Shown here piece after piece: positions 52,948-63,108 of a stretch of DNA of 64,000 nucleotides (within the stretch, counting starts at the first letter, position 1; each line of letters begins with the position of its first letter). This DNA comes from Thereva unica. Its lineage: Eukaryota > Arthropoda > Insecta > Diptera > Therevidae. The position numbers were made by a program, and so were the translations under genes. Location of the stretch: contig OX465281.1 of assembly GCA_949987705.1 (NCBI GenBank), positions 144,694,876-144,758,875 on the forward strand, read 5' to 3'. The notes under the pieces are model-generated. The model saw nothing but the letters and a program-made list of their open reading frames with translations. It was not told the DNA's origin and searched no databases.

Positions 52948-53316
52948 ATGGTATTAAACGCATATAGTAAAGAAGTTTGTGAACTATTCACTAAGGGGTC
53001 TCATCATCGTAATTTCTCAGTAATTCTTGTGACACAAAACGTATTCCATCAAGGAAAATTCAGTCGTGATATATCGCTCAATTGTAAATATCTTGTTGTA
53101 TTTAAAAACCCCCGGGATAAAAGTCAATTTACACATCTGGCCCGACAAATTTACCCAGAAAATAGTTTAGAGCTAGTGAGAATATATAAAGAGATAACTC
53201 AAATGCCTTACGGGTATTTGCTAATTGATTTAACTCAAGACATTAACGACGTCTTAAGATTTTTATGTAATAAACACTTTAACCTGTTTTTGTCCGCAAA
53301 ACTCTTTAAATGGTAA
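52948..53316 (+). pseudogene. Polinton packaging ATPase, C-terminal half
   Basis: It reads KEVCELFTKGSHHRNFSVIL, VTQNVFHQGKFSRDISLN, CKYLVVFKNPRDKSQF and QMPYGYLLIDLTQD, the conserved C-terminal half of the Polinton ATPase, and ends with a natural stop. The join to the first half is across the non-LTR insertion. Nothing else in this half looks broken. Confidence 0.85.
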
Positions 53317-53325
53317 GAATGGCGT

Positions 53326-53661
53326 CACGAATGAAACGATTAAGGGGCAACAAGCATATGCTATATGTGCTTAAAAAGGCTAAACCAAATCGGAGAAAGT
53401 CCATCATACAAAATGCTGACCCTGAGGTTATAAAAACTTTGTGAAATTACACTCAATGCCTTAAAAGGTAACCACTTGCCGCATGGAAATATCTACAACT
53501 CACTGTGTAGGTATAAAAAGGACATGCGTAAATTGATTTGCGCAAAGAGATCTGTGGCTAAACAGTGTAGAATACTAGTGCAACGAGGAGGGTTTTTACC
53601 AGTTTTATTAGGAAGTGTACTATCAGGAGTTATCGGCTCATTAATTGATAAAAATGCATAG
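53326..53661 (+). pseudogene. Polinton small basic protein (core-protein-like), frameshifted
   Basis: It begins MASRMKRLRGNKHMLYVLKK, continues through SIIQNADPEVIKTL, then shifts frame by one base at about 53443 and goes on with LPHGNIYNSLCRYKKDMRKL and ILVQRGGFLPVLLGSVLSGV. It is strongly basic with a hydrophobic GGFLPVLLGSVLSGVIG tail, as in a small protein found next to the ATPase in Polintons that is compared with adenovirus core proteins. The function is inferred from position and composition only. It overlaps the next ORF by about 17 bp. Confidence 0.65.
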
Positions 53662-54292
53662 AAATAATGGACTTAACAAGATGCTACTTCTGTCGCCAGA
53701 GGTTTACAACAGGCTTAAAGATGAAATTAAAATGACTGCAAATCAGTCCATTTTTGATAGAGCAATGAATAAAATACTGCAGAATAAAGACATGAATGAT
53801 TCAGAAAAATGGTATAGCTATCGAAATCAACTAATTTCATTTTTAAATCACAATAGGAAATCCAAACGAACGCTTGATAAAGAAACAAATTTTTACTTGA
53901 GACGTGAACATAATGTCAAACAAAAAAGTTTAAGAGAGAGTACCACACAAACGAATATTATTTTTAAAGATGATGTGCTAACACAGACTTCACCACCACC
54001 AGCAAAGGATTTCCTAACCGAAGAAGAAGTCTTTGAAGAAGCACATAACATAACCCCGCCAAGAAGATCTTTATCACCAGCCGCCAAAAGACGATTATCA
54101 GCTAGCGGAATAGCAAAAACTCTAAGACTACCACCAAAATTACTAAAAACAACATCTGCACTTAATGCACGTAAAAAGGATTATAAAATAATCACAGCTG
54201 AGAATGGTGTAACGCAGTATACTGTACCTACGAATATGACTGCCGATGAAGCTAGCGAACATATAGAAGAATTAGAACAAAGTGAAAAATAA
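53645..54292 (+). CDS. Polinton unassigned protein, Ser/Thr/Pro-rich
   Basis: 215 codons, intact. The N-terminal region LSPEVYNRLKDEIKMTANQS is charged and helical. The middle is rich in Thr, Ser and Pro (SPPPAKDFLTEEEVFEEAHN, PPRRSLSPAAKRRL). Near the C-terminus YKIITAENGVTQYTVPTNMT is a conserved-looking block. Proteins of this style follow the ATPase and basic protein in many Polintons and are of unknown function. The start overlaps the upstream gene, suggesting coordinated expression. MIKMHRNNG and the next ATG (MHRNNG) are alternative starts. Confidence 0.6.
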   Translation: MIKMHRNNGLNKMLLLSPEVYNRLKDEIKMTANQSIFDRAMNKILQNKDMNDSEKWYSYRNQLISFLNHNRKSKRTLDKETNFYLRREHNVKQKSLRESTTQTNIIFKDDVLTQTSPPPAKDFLTEEEVFEEAHNITPPRRSLSPAAKRRLSASGIAKTLRLPPKLLKTTSALNARKKDYKIITAENGVTQYTVPTNMTADEASEHIEELEQSEK

Positions 54293-55799
54293 AAAGCAGT
54301 CCAGAAACAGTCTATAATAATACCCTCTCAGCTAGAATCTGGTCAATATATGCTTTCATTTCCTTTACGTAAGCTCGGTGTTAGACAGAGTGAGCGTCTG
54401 AAGACTAAAAATGATAGAACTACAAGTAAGTGCGCCATATATGGACTGGTTCTATAATATGGACCACCGGCATATCCCAAAGAACCTTCGTTGCCTTAAG
54501 TCGACGTTCAGCCTACACTAAACTTACCCTATCCGCATCTCGCTAGTTTTTCGCAGTGAGTCAGCGCGCGCGCATGCATTCACAGCAGCCATTTTTCGTT
54601 TTTGTGAACTGATGATGTAATTTTTTAGCTAACTGCGCAAGCTCATCACAACAACAAATATTGCTTGTTTTAAAAGAGAGTTTTACCAAAAGAAAAGTGA
54701 GTTATTTTACTATTATTCATACTATATTGTAATATGCTATGATTTTCCGATTTTCTGAAAAACAAAAATAACCTCAAAATGTACGTGTATTACAACATGG
54801 ACCATTGACATGTTTGGAATATGGACCATCCATACTACCAACAGGTACTTATGATTTTTATATTTTAGGATGGCATCTACAACAAAGGGGAAGACTAAGC
54901 AAGCTTGGAACAAAGATGCAATGGCCGATGCAATCACTGCTATAAGAGAAAAGAAAAGAAAATACCAGTAAAATCACCCCTTGCCTCTAAGGGGCCAGGA
55001 GGCCGGCCGTATGGCTGCAACAGATAAAATGCACTTTTGCATTTCATACTTTTACCTTCCACGATCCCAAAAAAATCGTAGGAGGCTCGGAGACCCCGCA
55101 AAATCTTCGTAATTTAACGTACAACAATGGAGAAATAATATAAAAATCCGGATTTGTCTCTAAGGGGGTCAAAAAGGGTCCTGAAAGTTTGCCCCCCTCT
55201 CATATGCACCCTATGCACGCCACCCATGTCTAAATTATAAAACTAGCTCATTTGATTGTAATAATTCATAATTAATCAAAAAAAGTCATTGTACCTCACC
55301 TGGGGCTCTAATTACATCAATTTGCAGGTGCATCATAAAATGCACTAAAAATGCACTAAAATTACCCTCTCTTTTGCCTCCAACGGCCCCAAAACAAGTC
55401 GTACGGGGCACTATGACCCCTTAAAATGTTCGTAACAGTCCCTAGTATAATTAAAAAATACCAGAAAAATCTCCCATTGCCTCTAAGGGGGCCAGGTAGC
55501 TCCCCAAAAGGCAAAAAACAAAAAAGTAGAGAGAAAAGAAACCATGGTGGTCCATAAAATGTTCACTTTTTGCAAGTTCCTAAAAATGTTTCAGTTTAGA
55601 AAAATGTTTATTTCTTCAAATGTTATTGTGTTTTCGAGAATTTAATAATATGTTTTTGTTACTAAATAATTATGTAACTGTTTAAAATAAATATCCTTTA
55701 TTATACTTGAAAATTCGGAGTTTTATTTGAGAAAATCCTTATGGTGGTCCATATTTGGCGCACTTACTCTACGTCGGACATTGCTTGGGAAAAACTGTA
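54293..55799 (+). pseudogene. Polinton short coding remnant split by the pogo-like element
   Basis: Left piece (54293-54422) reads SQLESGQYMLSFPLRKLGV and then QSERLKTKND. The right piece (55770-55799) continues TSDIAWEKL and stops. The two rejoin in frame at the TA target site, so one reading frame was interrupted. I do not recognise the protein and its start is unclear. Confidence 0.45.
54423..55769 (+). mobile_element. pogo-like DNA transposon remnant
   Basis: Imperfect inverted ends (AGTAAGTGCGCCAWATATGG) are flanked by TA (54421-54422 and 55770-55771), as in Tc1/mariner-pogo elements. Inside, a short ORF (54870-54971) starts MASTTKGKTKQAWNKDAM, matching the beginning of a psq-type helix-turn-helix as in pogo transposases, with a possible splice acceptor (TATTTTAG) just before it. 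It stops after 33 codons. The rest carries internally repeated TTGCCTCTAAGGGG-type segments at 54984, 55155, 55380 and 55470. Confidence 0.75.
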
Positions 55800-55805
55800 A
55801 ACAAT

Positions 55806-56420
55806 GCCAGTGGAAATAAAAGAAAATGATTTATACGTATGTCTTTTAAGTAATAACTCTATGCAATTTTTCCCGGAAAATACGCTATCGGCTTTTACAA
55901 ATGCACCAAATGCAAGTTTCATGGGAACTGGCGTGTTGGAATAACTGAAATTTCATTACCAAATTTTGAAATAACAAAACGTGCAATCTCCAACAATGGG
56001 GGAAGTATGCGTAAACGAGTGAGGCGTGAATATGACCAGTTAAAGGAAACTAGAAAGCAGCATCAAAAGGATTTTAAAATACTTAGCATAAAAAAAAATG
56101 AAAATGTAAAACTTGAATGGACACCAGAAAATCTTGGACAAGTTAGTTACAGACCTGGATAAATAAACCTTTCAGCATTTTTATTAACATTTTATAATGC
56201 AGTTATACCTTCATGGTATACCATGTACTTGAATGATGTTAAATCGGAAATGTGGAAGCGCTTAGAAGATGACCACTTTGATGAAGTTATCCCTGAAATA
56301 AACTATAAGCAGGAGTCAGACGAATACATATTGCATCAAGGAAAAAAGACTTCAGAAAACGTTGTTTTAAAATATAAGAACTATGAATCAAGATTTTTTG
56401 ATGATGTATCTGGTTGAATA
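55806..56420 (+). pseudogene. Polinton capsid-protein-like remnant
   Basis: It starts MPVEIKENDLYVCLLSNNSM and QFFPENTLSAFTN, a start typical of a Polinton capsid-related protein. It then shifts frame and continues with WRVGITEISLPNFEITKRAI. After a stop at about 56160 it continues through TMYLNDVKSEMWKRLEDDHF and EINYKQESDEYILHQGK. At least one frameshift and two stops are present. Whether it is the major or the minor capsid protein I cannot say from the fragment. Weak similarity continues towards 56650, where mariner is inserted. Confidence 0.6.
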
Positions 56421-56652
56421 GAGAACATCCTGTTTTGAAGAATACAACAGACAATTATACACATCCAACGGCTAGCATTAAGACAGCTGAAAAAAAAGAG
56501 AAAAAGGTAGTGAAAAGAAGCATGATGTATTCGAACTCCGTTCTTCATCACAGATGTATTTCCACAAACACCTGAAAACAAACGTAATCCTGATGCATTG
56601 TTGACAGAAATAAAAGAGTCATTCGACACTGCGGGCTTACGCCAAGAACATA

Positions 56653-57174
56653 CGAGGTGTGACAATTAAGTAATGAGACTGATTATATTGCCGCGATTGT
56701 GGTAACCCTGCGACCTTGAAATTCCCTTTCCCTTCTCTCGGCATCCTTCCCCTCTCCATTGATATATTTGCCATCGCTCTAGCTTGTTTAGTTCGCCTGC
56801 TCTGTCGTGTTGAGTAAACGTGTGTTCGTGGTGCTCGTCACGTCACTCGTTTTTCGGGCGGGGGGCGTGCGGGGACAACCATTGTGAGCTTTGGCGTTTG
56901 GTTTCTGGGTCGTATTGAAAAAAACAGCTCTCATCGCCTGTAATAACTCGATCAAGCAGCGTGGGATCGTTTTCCACTTGTTCCAAACAGTCTTCTGCGA
57001 CGGTCATTCGATGCTGATTTTGCTCCTCGGAAAGGTTCCTTGGAACCATCTTCGCGCACAACTTCTCATCCCTAAATCGTCCGTTAAAATTTGTCTGACT
57101 GGTTTACGGTTCATACCCAGTTCCGACGCCAACATTCGAACTATTAAACGCCGATCTTCACGGATCAGGGCGCG
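56653..57174 (-). mobile_element. mariner element, 3' half (minus strand)
   Basis: The left terminus CGAGGTGTGACAATTAAGTA follows a TA dinucleotide (56651-56652). On the minus strand the transposase pieces read ALIREDRRLIVRMLASELGM and VRQILTDDLGM, then after a frameshift CAKMVPRNLSEEQNQHRM and DRVITGDESCFFQYDPETKR, with the first catalytic Asp in TGDES. Trp after TGDES is replaced by Cys. The 5' end is missing because the errantivirus-like element is inserted at 57175; the remaining half should lie beyond the window. Confidence 0.88.
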
Positions 57175-57532
57175 AGTTACATACCCATAAGCATTTACAC
57201 ATAAAATTAGACCACCAATAAATTTCCGCTGTAATAACATTTTTTATTAAAATCAATTATGATTAACAGACAATTTCATAAGGTTCAAATTCTTTTTCAC
57301 CTTGGTAATTTCCTGCCATGCGCAGACATTTTTCGCGGAATTTTAAGAAATCAACATAAAGTATTAATAATTGCCAAATAGACAAAAATTGTAATTTCCA
57401 TTAAATAAAGTTCGAACAGTCAGTCTAGATTCAGATTTAGAACCAGAAACGTGTAAATTTTTAAAATAAATAATTGTAATAAAATTAAATCTTTTATTTT
57501 TTTTGTTTGAATATAAAGTAATAACTTTAACT
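57175..57532 (+). mobile_element. 5' LTR of an errantivirus-like retroelement
   Basis: It begins AGTTACATACCC and ends TTTAACT before the primer-binding site. The first 185 bp are identical to 63816-64000. The AGTTA..TAACT ends are of the gypsy/17.6/297 type. It is inserted in the mariner; the 4 bp before it are CGCG, and the matching copy would lie beyond the window. Confidence 0.9.
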
Positions 57533-57543
57533 GGCGCAGTCGG
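57532..57543 (+). promoter_or_regulatory. tRNA-Ser-type primer binding site
   Basis: TGGCGCAGTCGG directly after the 5' LTR, complementary to the 3' end of tRNA-Ser as used by 17.6/297-type elements. Confidence 0.85.
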
Positions 57544-57824
57544 GAACGGATTTTGTTCGCTAAAGTTTAATTAAAATTCGAAAGTGTCGACGGTTTATCG
57601 ATAACAAAACGAAATTTAAACGGCGAAAACACTAATAATACCGACGGATTATCGAGTAAATAAAAATTTCGATCAGTGTGCTGTGAATTTAGTGAACAAG
57701 ATCCAGAGAAGCAAATCGAGACTTCAGCTACGAGGGATCATCGTTCGACAATCAAGTGGAAATCTGCGACGGATCATCGCCAAAGAAGAAATCTTTCCTG
57801 CTTAAATCTCCATCAATCCAGGAA

Positions 57825-57848
57825 ATGTGGAGGATTGTCTTAATGTAA
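57825..57848 (+). other. Short upstream ORF before gag
   Basis: ATG at 57825 opens an 8-codon frame that ends at TAA 57846-57848 and is out of frame with gag. It would affect scanning ribosomes. Confidence 0.5.
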
Positions 57849-58240
57849 GTCGAGATTTGAATATTTCTCAAGCTCCTTTATGCCTAATCCTAAAAAAACT
57901 TAAAATTAATCAAACCCCTTATCCTATTTCAAATATTTTTAACAGATTAAGTTTATTTAGGATTAGATCTCTCGAAAATATAGTAGAAGAAGATTCAACA
58001 CAAGTAATTCAAAGTGTTAATATTAGTAAAAGCGAATTAAATTTAAATAGTATTGATCAACAAGTTGAAATAAAAAAATTAAATAAATTTGAGCAACCAA
58101 TTAACACAAGTGAAGTAAATAATTTGCCAAATAAAATAGATATTAACAGTAGTGAAATTAAAACCCAAAATAGTGGTGCAGATAATCTGTTAAAAAATAA
58201 AAATTATTCAAATAATCCGGTTACTTTTAATAATCAAAAA

Positions 58241-59509
58241 ATGACTAATCCAATTGATAACTTCCAAATTCCCCATGCTGCTTCATCAGCTCCAGTGAAT
58301 AACCCAGTGACAATTACTTTAACAGACGTATTCAATTCCCTAAGAGTGCCTGATGCAATCAAAGATTTACCTAAATTTGACGGAAATTCAAGATTGCTTT
58401 TCGATTTCCTCGACAACGTCGACGAAATCCTCTCAATGATTTCTATCACAAGTGGTACTCCTTACGGTCAATTATTGTTAAGGGCCATAAGAAATAAAAT
58501 AGTTGGACCAGCCAATGAAGTACTCAACATGTATGGTACTCCATTAATCTGGGACAATATCAAAGAAAACTTGATTTTGCATTACTCAGATAAAAGAAAT
58601 GAAACGTCTCTGATAAAGGATCTTCACAAAACTAGACAGAACAATAATAGTTTAGAAAAATATTACAGCGAAATTGTGGAACTATACGCTAGCATGATAA
58701 ATCATGTAAATATTCACGAAAAAGATCCAAATGTCATTAGTGCAAAAAAGTCCTTGTACTCAGAAATGTGTTTAAATACATTCTTGTCTGGACTCAGAGA
58801 ACCATTAGGATCAACAATTCGCGCTATGAAACCACAATCGCTAGCGGAAGGCTATGCATTTTGTATTAAAGAACAAAACATGTTCTACAGCAAACTTGAC
58901 AACCCAACCAAGACTATATCGTTACCAAGATCAGGGTACTCAAATATTCCAAACTCGAATAGAAATTTTACTTCTCAACAAATGAAACCTCAACCGAAAT
59001 TTTTTGCCCCAACAGTAGCATTCCATCAAAGGGCAATTCAATCCCAAACTCCCACACAACCACAGAGATCGTCACCACCAAACAATTTCTCCCAATTTCA
59101 ACAACCTAGACCTCAATTCGGTAACTTCCCTTCTCAGACAAGACCACAATATTTCAGTAGACCCTATCAACCTAATCTACAGAAACCCGAACCAATGGAA
59201 TTAGGCTCCAGTAACACTAAAATCAATCGTCCTCAACCTCAAAGTAGACCGGCATTCAATAACACCTTTAGACCGATAAGACAACCGAATTTCATAAGTG
59301 AAGAATTGTTTAACGTCGCTGGAGAAAATTCAGACTTGGAAAAATATTACCAACCAAATTCTCAGCCTCACGTTCAAACTTTAGAAAATTATTCTAATTA
59401 TGATGAAATCCATCCAGTCAGCAACGAACTACACGAAGAACCAACAAACAACGTAGTCGATGACGGAAATTTTCTAAACGAAGCCTCTACACCCCAGTCG
59501 GCTATATAG
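58241..59509 (+). CDS. gag: gag protein of the errantivirus-like element
   Basis: The frame is open from 57806, but the first in-frame ATG is at 58241, giving 422 codons; a non-AUG or spliced start further upstream is possible. Residues about 25-230 of this product (FNSLRVPDAIKDLPKFDGNS, LDNVDEILSMI, IRNKIVGPANEVL, LHKTRQNNNSLEKYYSEIVE) match the helical gag core of 17.6/297-type elements. The C-terminal 150 residues are rich in Pro, Gln and Asn (PQPKFFAP, SQFQQPRPQFGNF). There is no CCHC knuckle, which is normal for errantiviruses. It forms the particle that houses RNA and pol. The 3' end overlaps the slippery site for pol. Confidence 0.85.
   Translation: MTNPIDNFQIPHAASSAPVNNPVTITLTDVFNSLRVPDAIKDLPKFDGNSRLLFDFLDNVDEILSMISITSGTPYGQLLLRAIRNKIVGPANEVLNMYGTPLIWDNIKENLILHYSDKRNETSLIKDLHKTRQNNNSLEKYYSEIVELYASMINHVNIHEKDPNVISAKKSLYSEMCLNTFLSGLREPLGSTIRAMKPQSLAEGYAFCIKEQNMFYSKLDNPTKTISLPRSGYSNIPNSNRNFTSQQMKPQPKFFAPTVAFHQRAIQSQTPTQPQRSSPPNNFSQFQQPRPQFGNFPSQTRPQYFSRPYQPNLQKPEPMELGSSNTKINRPQPQSRPAFNNTFRPIRQPNFISEELFNVAGENSDLEKYYQPNSQPHVQTLENYSNYDEIHPVSNELHEEPTNNVVDDGNFLNEASTPQSAI
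59467..59473 (+). promoter_or_regulatory. -1 ribosomal frameshift site (AAATTTT)
   Basis: In the gag frame it reads A AAT TTT, the X XXY YYZ pattern. The pol frame is exactly -1 relative to gag and stays open from here to 63108, while gag stops 36 bp later. Confidence 0.75.
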
Positions 59510-62500
59510 ATATAAACAAACACGGGACCATTCTCCCATACGTCCATATCTCATCCCCTTTCGGACGTCCCCTAAGATTCTTAGTAGATACTGGCTCATC
59601 CTCCTCGTTTATAAATCCCGAATTCATCCATCCAGAGGATCAAGTACAAACCGAACCGACAATAGTCAATACCATTTTTTATAAACACGCATTAAACAAA
59701 GAAGTCGTCCTCCAGAATTTCTATGAATTTAATCAATCAGGCCAACTAAGATTCCTTATTTTCCGATTTCACGGATATTTCGATGGATTATTAGGGCTAG
59801 ATTCTTTAAAATCGCTAGGCGCTCAAGTCGATCTCCTCACCGACAATTTAGTTACAATGCATGCGTCACTTCCACTACTTTTCAAACCCAATTTGATGTC
59901 TGATAAATACACTATTCCTCCGAACTCCAAATGCCTTGTAAAACTACCTGTAGATGTGCAGAATGGTAACATCTATATCAAATCAACCGAGCTCAAACCA
60001 AACCTTTCCATATCAGAAGGAATCTATCATTCTAGCAACTGGTACAGTCAACTAGAAGTAATAAATTCCTCTCCAATTGAGCAAACCCTTTTTATAGAAC
60101 AACCCTTAAAAGTCGAAAATTTTAATTCCGAGGAATATGTCGAAATAAACAATTTTAACATAGCTTACGATCATTCAATGGAATGTTCTTCTGACGATAT
60201 TACAACGTTCCTTCGCACTAGTCACTTGAATAAAGAAGAATTAAAAGCTGTAACAAAACTTTGCAGAGAATTTGACGATATCTTCTTTAAAGAAGGTCAA
60301 AAACTAACCTTCACCAACGCCATTAAGCACAAAATCAGAACTACGGACGAAATCCCTATCTACACAAAATCTTATAGGTACCCGTATGTTCACAAGGAAG
60401 AAGTACGGCGTCAAATAGGTGACATGCTCAATCAAGGTATAATTCGACCTAGTTACTCTCCATGGAGCTCCCCTGTGTGGATCGTTCCAAAAAAAAGAGA
60501 TGCCAGTGGCAAACAAAAGTGGAGACTAGTGATCGATTATAGGAAATTGAATGAGAAAACCATCAGTGATAGATACCCGATCCCAAACATCACTGAAATT
60601 TTGGACAAATTAGGGAAAAGTATGTATTTTACAACATTAGACTTGGCCAGTGGTTTCCATCAGATAGAGATGGATCCACAAGACACTCAAAAGACAGCCT
60701 TTACAGTTGAAGGAGGCCATTACGAGTACATACGAATGCCTTTCGGGCTGAAAAATGCCCCTAGTACCTTTCAGCGAGTAATGGACAATGTGTTAAAGGA
60801 ACTGCAAGGCAACATCTGCCTTGTATACCTAGATGATATAATCATCTATTCCACTTCCTTACAAGAGCATATTGAAAGCCTCAAAAAAGTCTTCCAAAAA
60901 TTAAGAGAAGCAAACTTAAAAGTCCAACTCGATAAGTCGGAATTTCTTCACAAAGAAATAAGTTTCTTAGGACATGTTGTCACCACCGAGGGTATAAAAC
61001 CAAACCCCGAAAAAATACAAGTCATCAAGAATTATCCGATACCAAGAAGCCAAAAGGAAATAAAATCCTTCCTAGGTCTCCTAGGATACTATCGGAAATT
61101 TATCAAGGATTTTGCGAAATCGACTAAGCCACTCACAGAATGCCTTAAAAAGGGTAGAACAGTTGTACTCAACGAAAATTATACCAAAGCCTTTGAAAAT
61201 TGTAAAGATTTGCTCACTAATGATCCAATACTGCAGTACCCCGATTTTTCAAAGCCCTTTGTCTTAACGACAGATGCCAGCAATTATGCTATCGGAGCTG
61301 TGCTTTCGCAAGGACCTATTGGAAGTGATAAACCTATATGTTTTGCAAGTAGGACCCTTACTGATTCTGAGACCCATTACTCAACAATAGAAAAAGAACT
61401 ATTGGCTATAGTATGGGCCACCAAATATTTTCGACCTTACCTTTTCGGAAGGAAGTTTACGATAGTCACAGACCACAAGCCCCTAACATGGATTATGAGC
61501 TTAAAAGACCCGAATTCAAAATTAGTCCGGTGGAGGCTAAAACTTGAAGAGTATGACTACGACATAGTGTATAAAAAAGGGACAAAAAATTCAAATGCAG
61601 ACGCTCTTAGTAGGATAAAACCTGAAAAGTCCAAACCATATCGTAAAACAGAAATATTCATGACCGAAGACGACGCCAGAAATAGTAACGCGTCATTGGA
61701 ATGTGTTAACGGCACAACTGTACATTCAGCCGAAGAAAGCATGGACGATGGTATACCAATTTCGGAAAGGCCTTTGAACGAATTTACTCTACAATTCATA
61801 ATAGAAAAAACGAGTGGAAACTCTGAAGTAATATTAAAAATGCCCTTTAGAAACAGACAGAGAAGAATCATCCATATAACCGATAATTCAGAACCCACTT
61901 TAATAGGAATTTTCAAAGAATATCTTGCCCCTAATCGTTTAACGGCAATATACACCAACGATGAAATTTTTAAAACTGTCCAAAGTGTTTATTCAAAATT
62001 TTTCTCTCAGTCCAAACTCTATAAACTCATTAGATGTACCGAAGTACTTAAGGATATTACAGACTCGGACAACCAAGACAAAATTATTACCGATTACCAC
62101 CTAAACAATAACCATAGAGGCATAAACGAGACACTATGCCACCTCAAAAGAGAATTCTATTTCCCATTTATGAAAAATAAAATCAGTAAAGTTATAAACA
62201 ATTGCGAAACCTGCCAAACACTTAAGTATGATAGAGACCCACCTAAAATGCAGTATATGGTACCAGAGACACCCAACAAACCTCTAGACATTTTACATAT
62301 CGATATTTATTCTATAAACAACCAACAAATCCTTACAATCATAGATAAGTTTTCGAAATTTGCGTCCGCATACACCCTAGTCTCAAGAAATAGTCTACCA
62401 ATAGTAAAATCTCTAAAACATTATATAAGTCTTCATGGAATTCCTAAGAAAATTATTGCAGACTCCGGCTCAGAATTCACATCGTCCCTATTCAAAGATT

Positions 62501-63108
62501 TCTGTAAGCAATACAGCATCCAACTCCATATTACATCTCTTCACCAAAGTAGCAGCAATTCACCTGTAGAAAGACTGCATTCAACTTTGACAGAAATTTA
62601 TAGAATAATCCATGATAAGCTTAAAAACGGCGACCATGATGAAATTCTTAGTGAAACCCTCATTACATACAACAACGCGATCCATTCCGCTACTAAATTT
62701 ACCCCTTATGAAATCTTCTACGGGCGAACCTATAAATTTGACAAGTTGAAACACCAAACCGTTCACGATTATTTAAACAAACTGCAAGAATTCCAAAATG
62801 AAATCTACCCCACCATCCAAGCTAGACTAGAACAAAACACCTCTAAGAACTTAGAAAAATTAAACAAAGATAGAAATACTCCAATTCAATTTCGAGAAGG
62901 CTCAGAAGTTTATAAAAAGGAAAATAGAAGAAACAAATTAACTCGTAGGTTTACCAAACATAGAGTAAAGAAGAATAAAATTGCCACCCTACTAACCACC
63001 CAAAATAAAAAACTACACAAAGCAAAACTAAAGAAAAAACGAAAATTTCAGGATCATGCACCTAACACTGGCACAGAAGATCGAGATACAGGACTCGACG
63101 AACAATAA
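59470..63108 (+). CDS. pol: pol polyprotein (protease, RT, RNase H, integrase)
   Basis: It is read by -1 frameshift from gag; the first internal ATG is 59857. Protease: RFLVDTGSSSSFI at about 59578-59616. RT: IPKKRDASGKQKWRLVIDYR, FTTLDLASGFHQIEMDP (catalytic Asp), MPFGLKNAPSTFQRVMD and LVYLDDIIIYS (catalytic Asp pair near 60829). RNase H: VLTTDASNYAIGAVLSQG and EKELLAIVWATKYFRPYLFG, VTDHKPL. Integrase: zinc-finger His and Cys (YHLNNNHRG, CETCQ), then ILHIDIYS (Asp), ADSGSEF (Asp), NSPVERLHS (Glu). The frame is uninterrupted and all catalytic residues are present, so it looks recently active. It overlaps env by about 50 bp. Confidence 0.93.
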   Translation, partial: FSKRSLYTPVGYIDINKHGTILPYVHISSPFGRPLRFLVDTGSSSSFINPEFIHPEDQVQTEPTIVNTIFYKHALNKEVVLQNFYEFNQSGQLRFLIFRFHGYFDGLLGLDSLKSLGAQVDLLTDNLVTMHASLPLLFKPNLMSDKYTIPPNSKCLVKLPVDVQNGNIYIKSTELKPNLSISEGIYHSSNWYSQLEVINSSPIEQTLFIEQPLKVENFNSEEYVEINNFNIAYDHSMECSSDDITTFLRTSHLNKEELKAVTKLCREFDDIFFKEGQKLTFTNAIKHKIRTTDEIPIYTKSYRYPYVHKEEVRRQIGDMLNQGIIRPSYSPWSSPVWIVPKKRDASGKQKWRLVIDYRKLNEKTISDRYPIPNITEILDKLGKSMYFTTLDLASGFHQIEMDPQDTQKTAFTVEGGHYEYIRMPFGLKNAPSTFQRVMDNVLKELQGNICLVYLDDIIIYSTSLQEHIESLKKVFQKLREANLKVQLDKSEFLHKEISFLGHVVTTEGIKPNPEKIQVIKNYPIPRSQKEIKSFLGLLGYYRKFIKDFAKSTKPLTECLKKGRTVVLNENYTKAFENCKDLLTNDPILQYPDFSKPFVLTTDASNYAIGAVLSQGPIGSDKPICFASRTLTDSETHYSTIEKELLAIVWATKYFRPYLFGRKFTIVTDHKPLTWIMSLKDPNSKLVRWRLKLEEYDYDIVYKKGTKNSNADALSRIKPEKSKPYRKTEIFMTEDDARNSNASLECVNGTTVHSAEESMDDGIPISERPLNEFTLQFIIEKTSGNSEVILKMPFRNRQRRIIHITDNSEPTLIGIFKEYLAPNRLTAIYTNDEIFKTVQSVYSKFFSQSKLYKLIRCTEVLKDITDSDNQDKIITDYHLNNNHRGINETLCHLKREFYFPFMKNKISKVINNCETCQTLKYDRDPPKMQYMVPETPNKPLDILHIDIYSINNQQILTIIDKFSKFASAYTLVSRNSLPIVKSLKHYISLHGIPKKIIADSGSEFTSSLFKDFCKQYSIQLHITSLHQSSSNSPVERLHSTLTEIYRIIHDKLKNGDHDEILSETLITYNNAIHSATKFTPYEIFYGRTYKFDKLKHQTVHDYLNKLQEFQNEIYPTIQARLEQNTSKNLEKLNKDRNTPIQFREGSEVYKKENRRNKLTRRFTKHRVKKNKIATLLTTQNKKLHKAKLKKKRKFQDHAPNTGTEDRDTGLDEQ

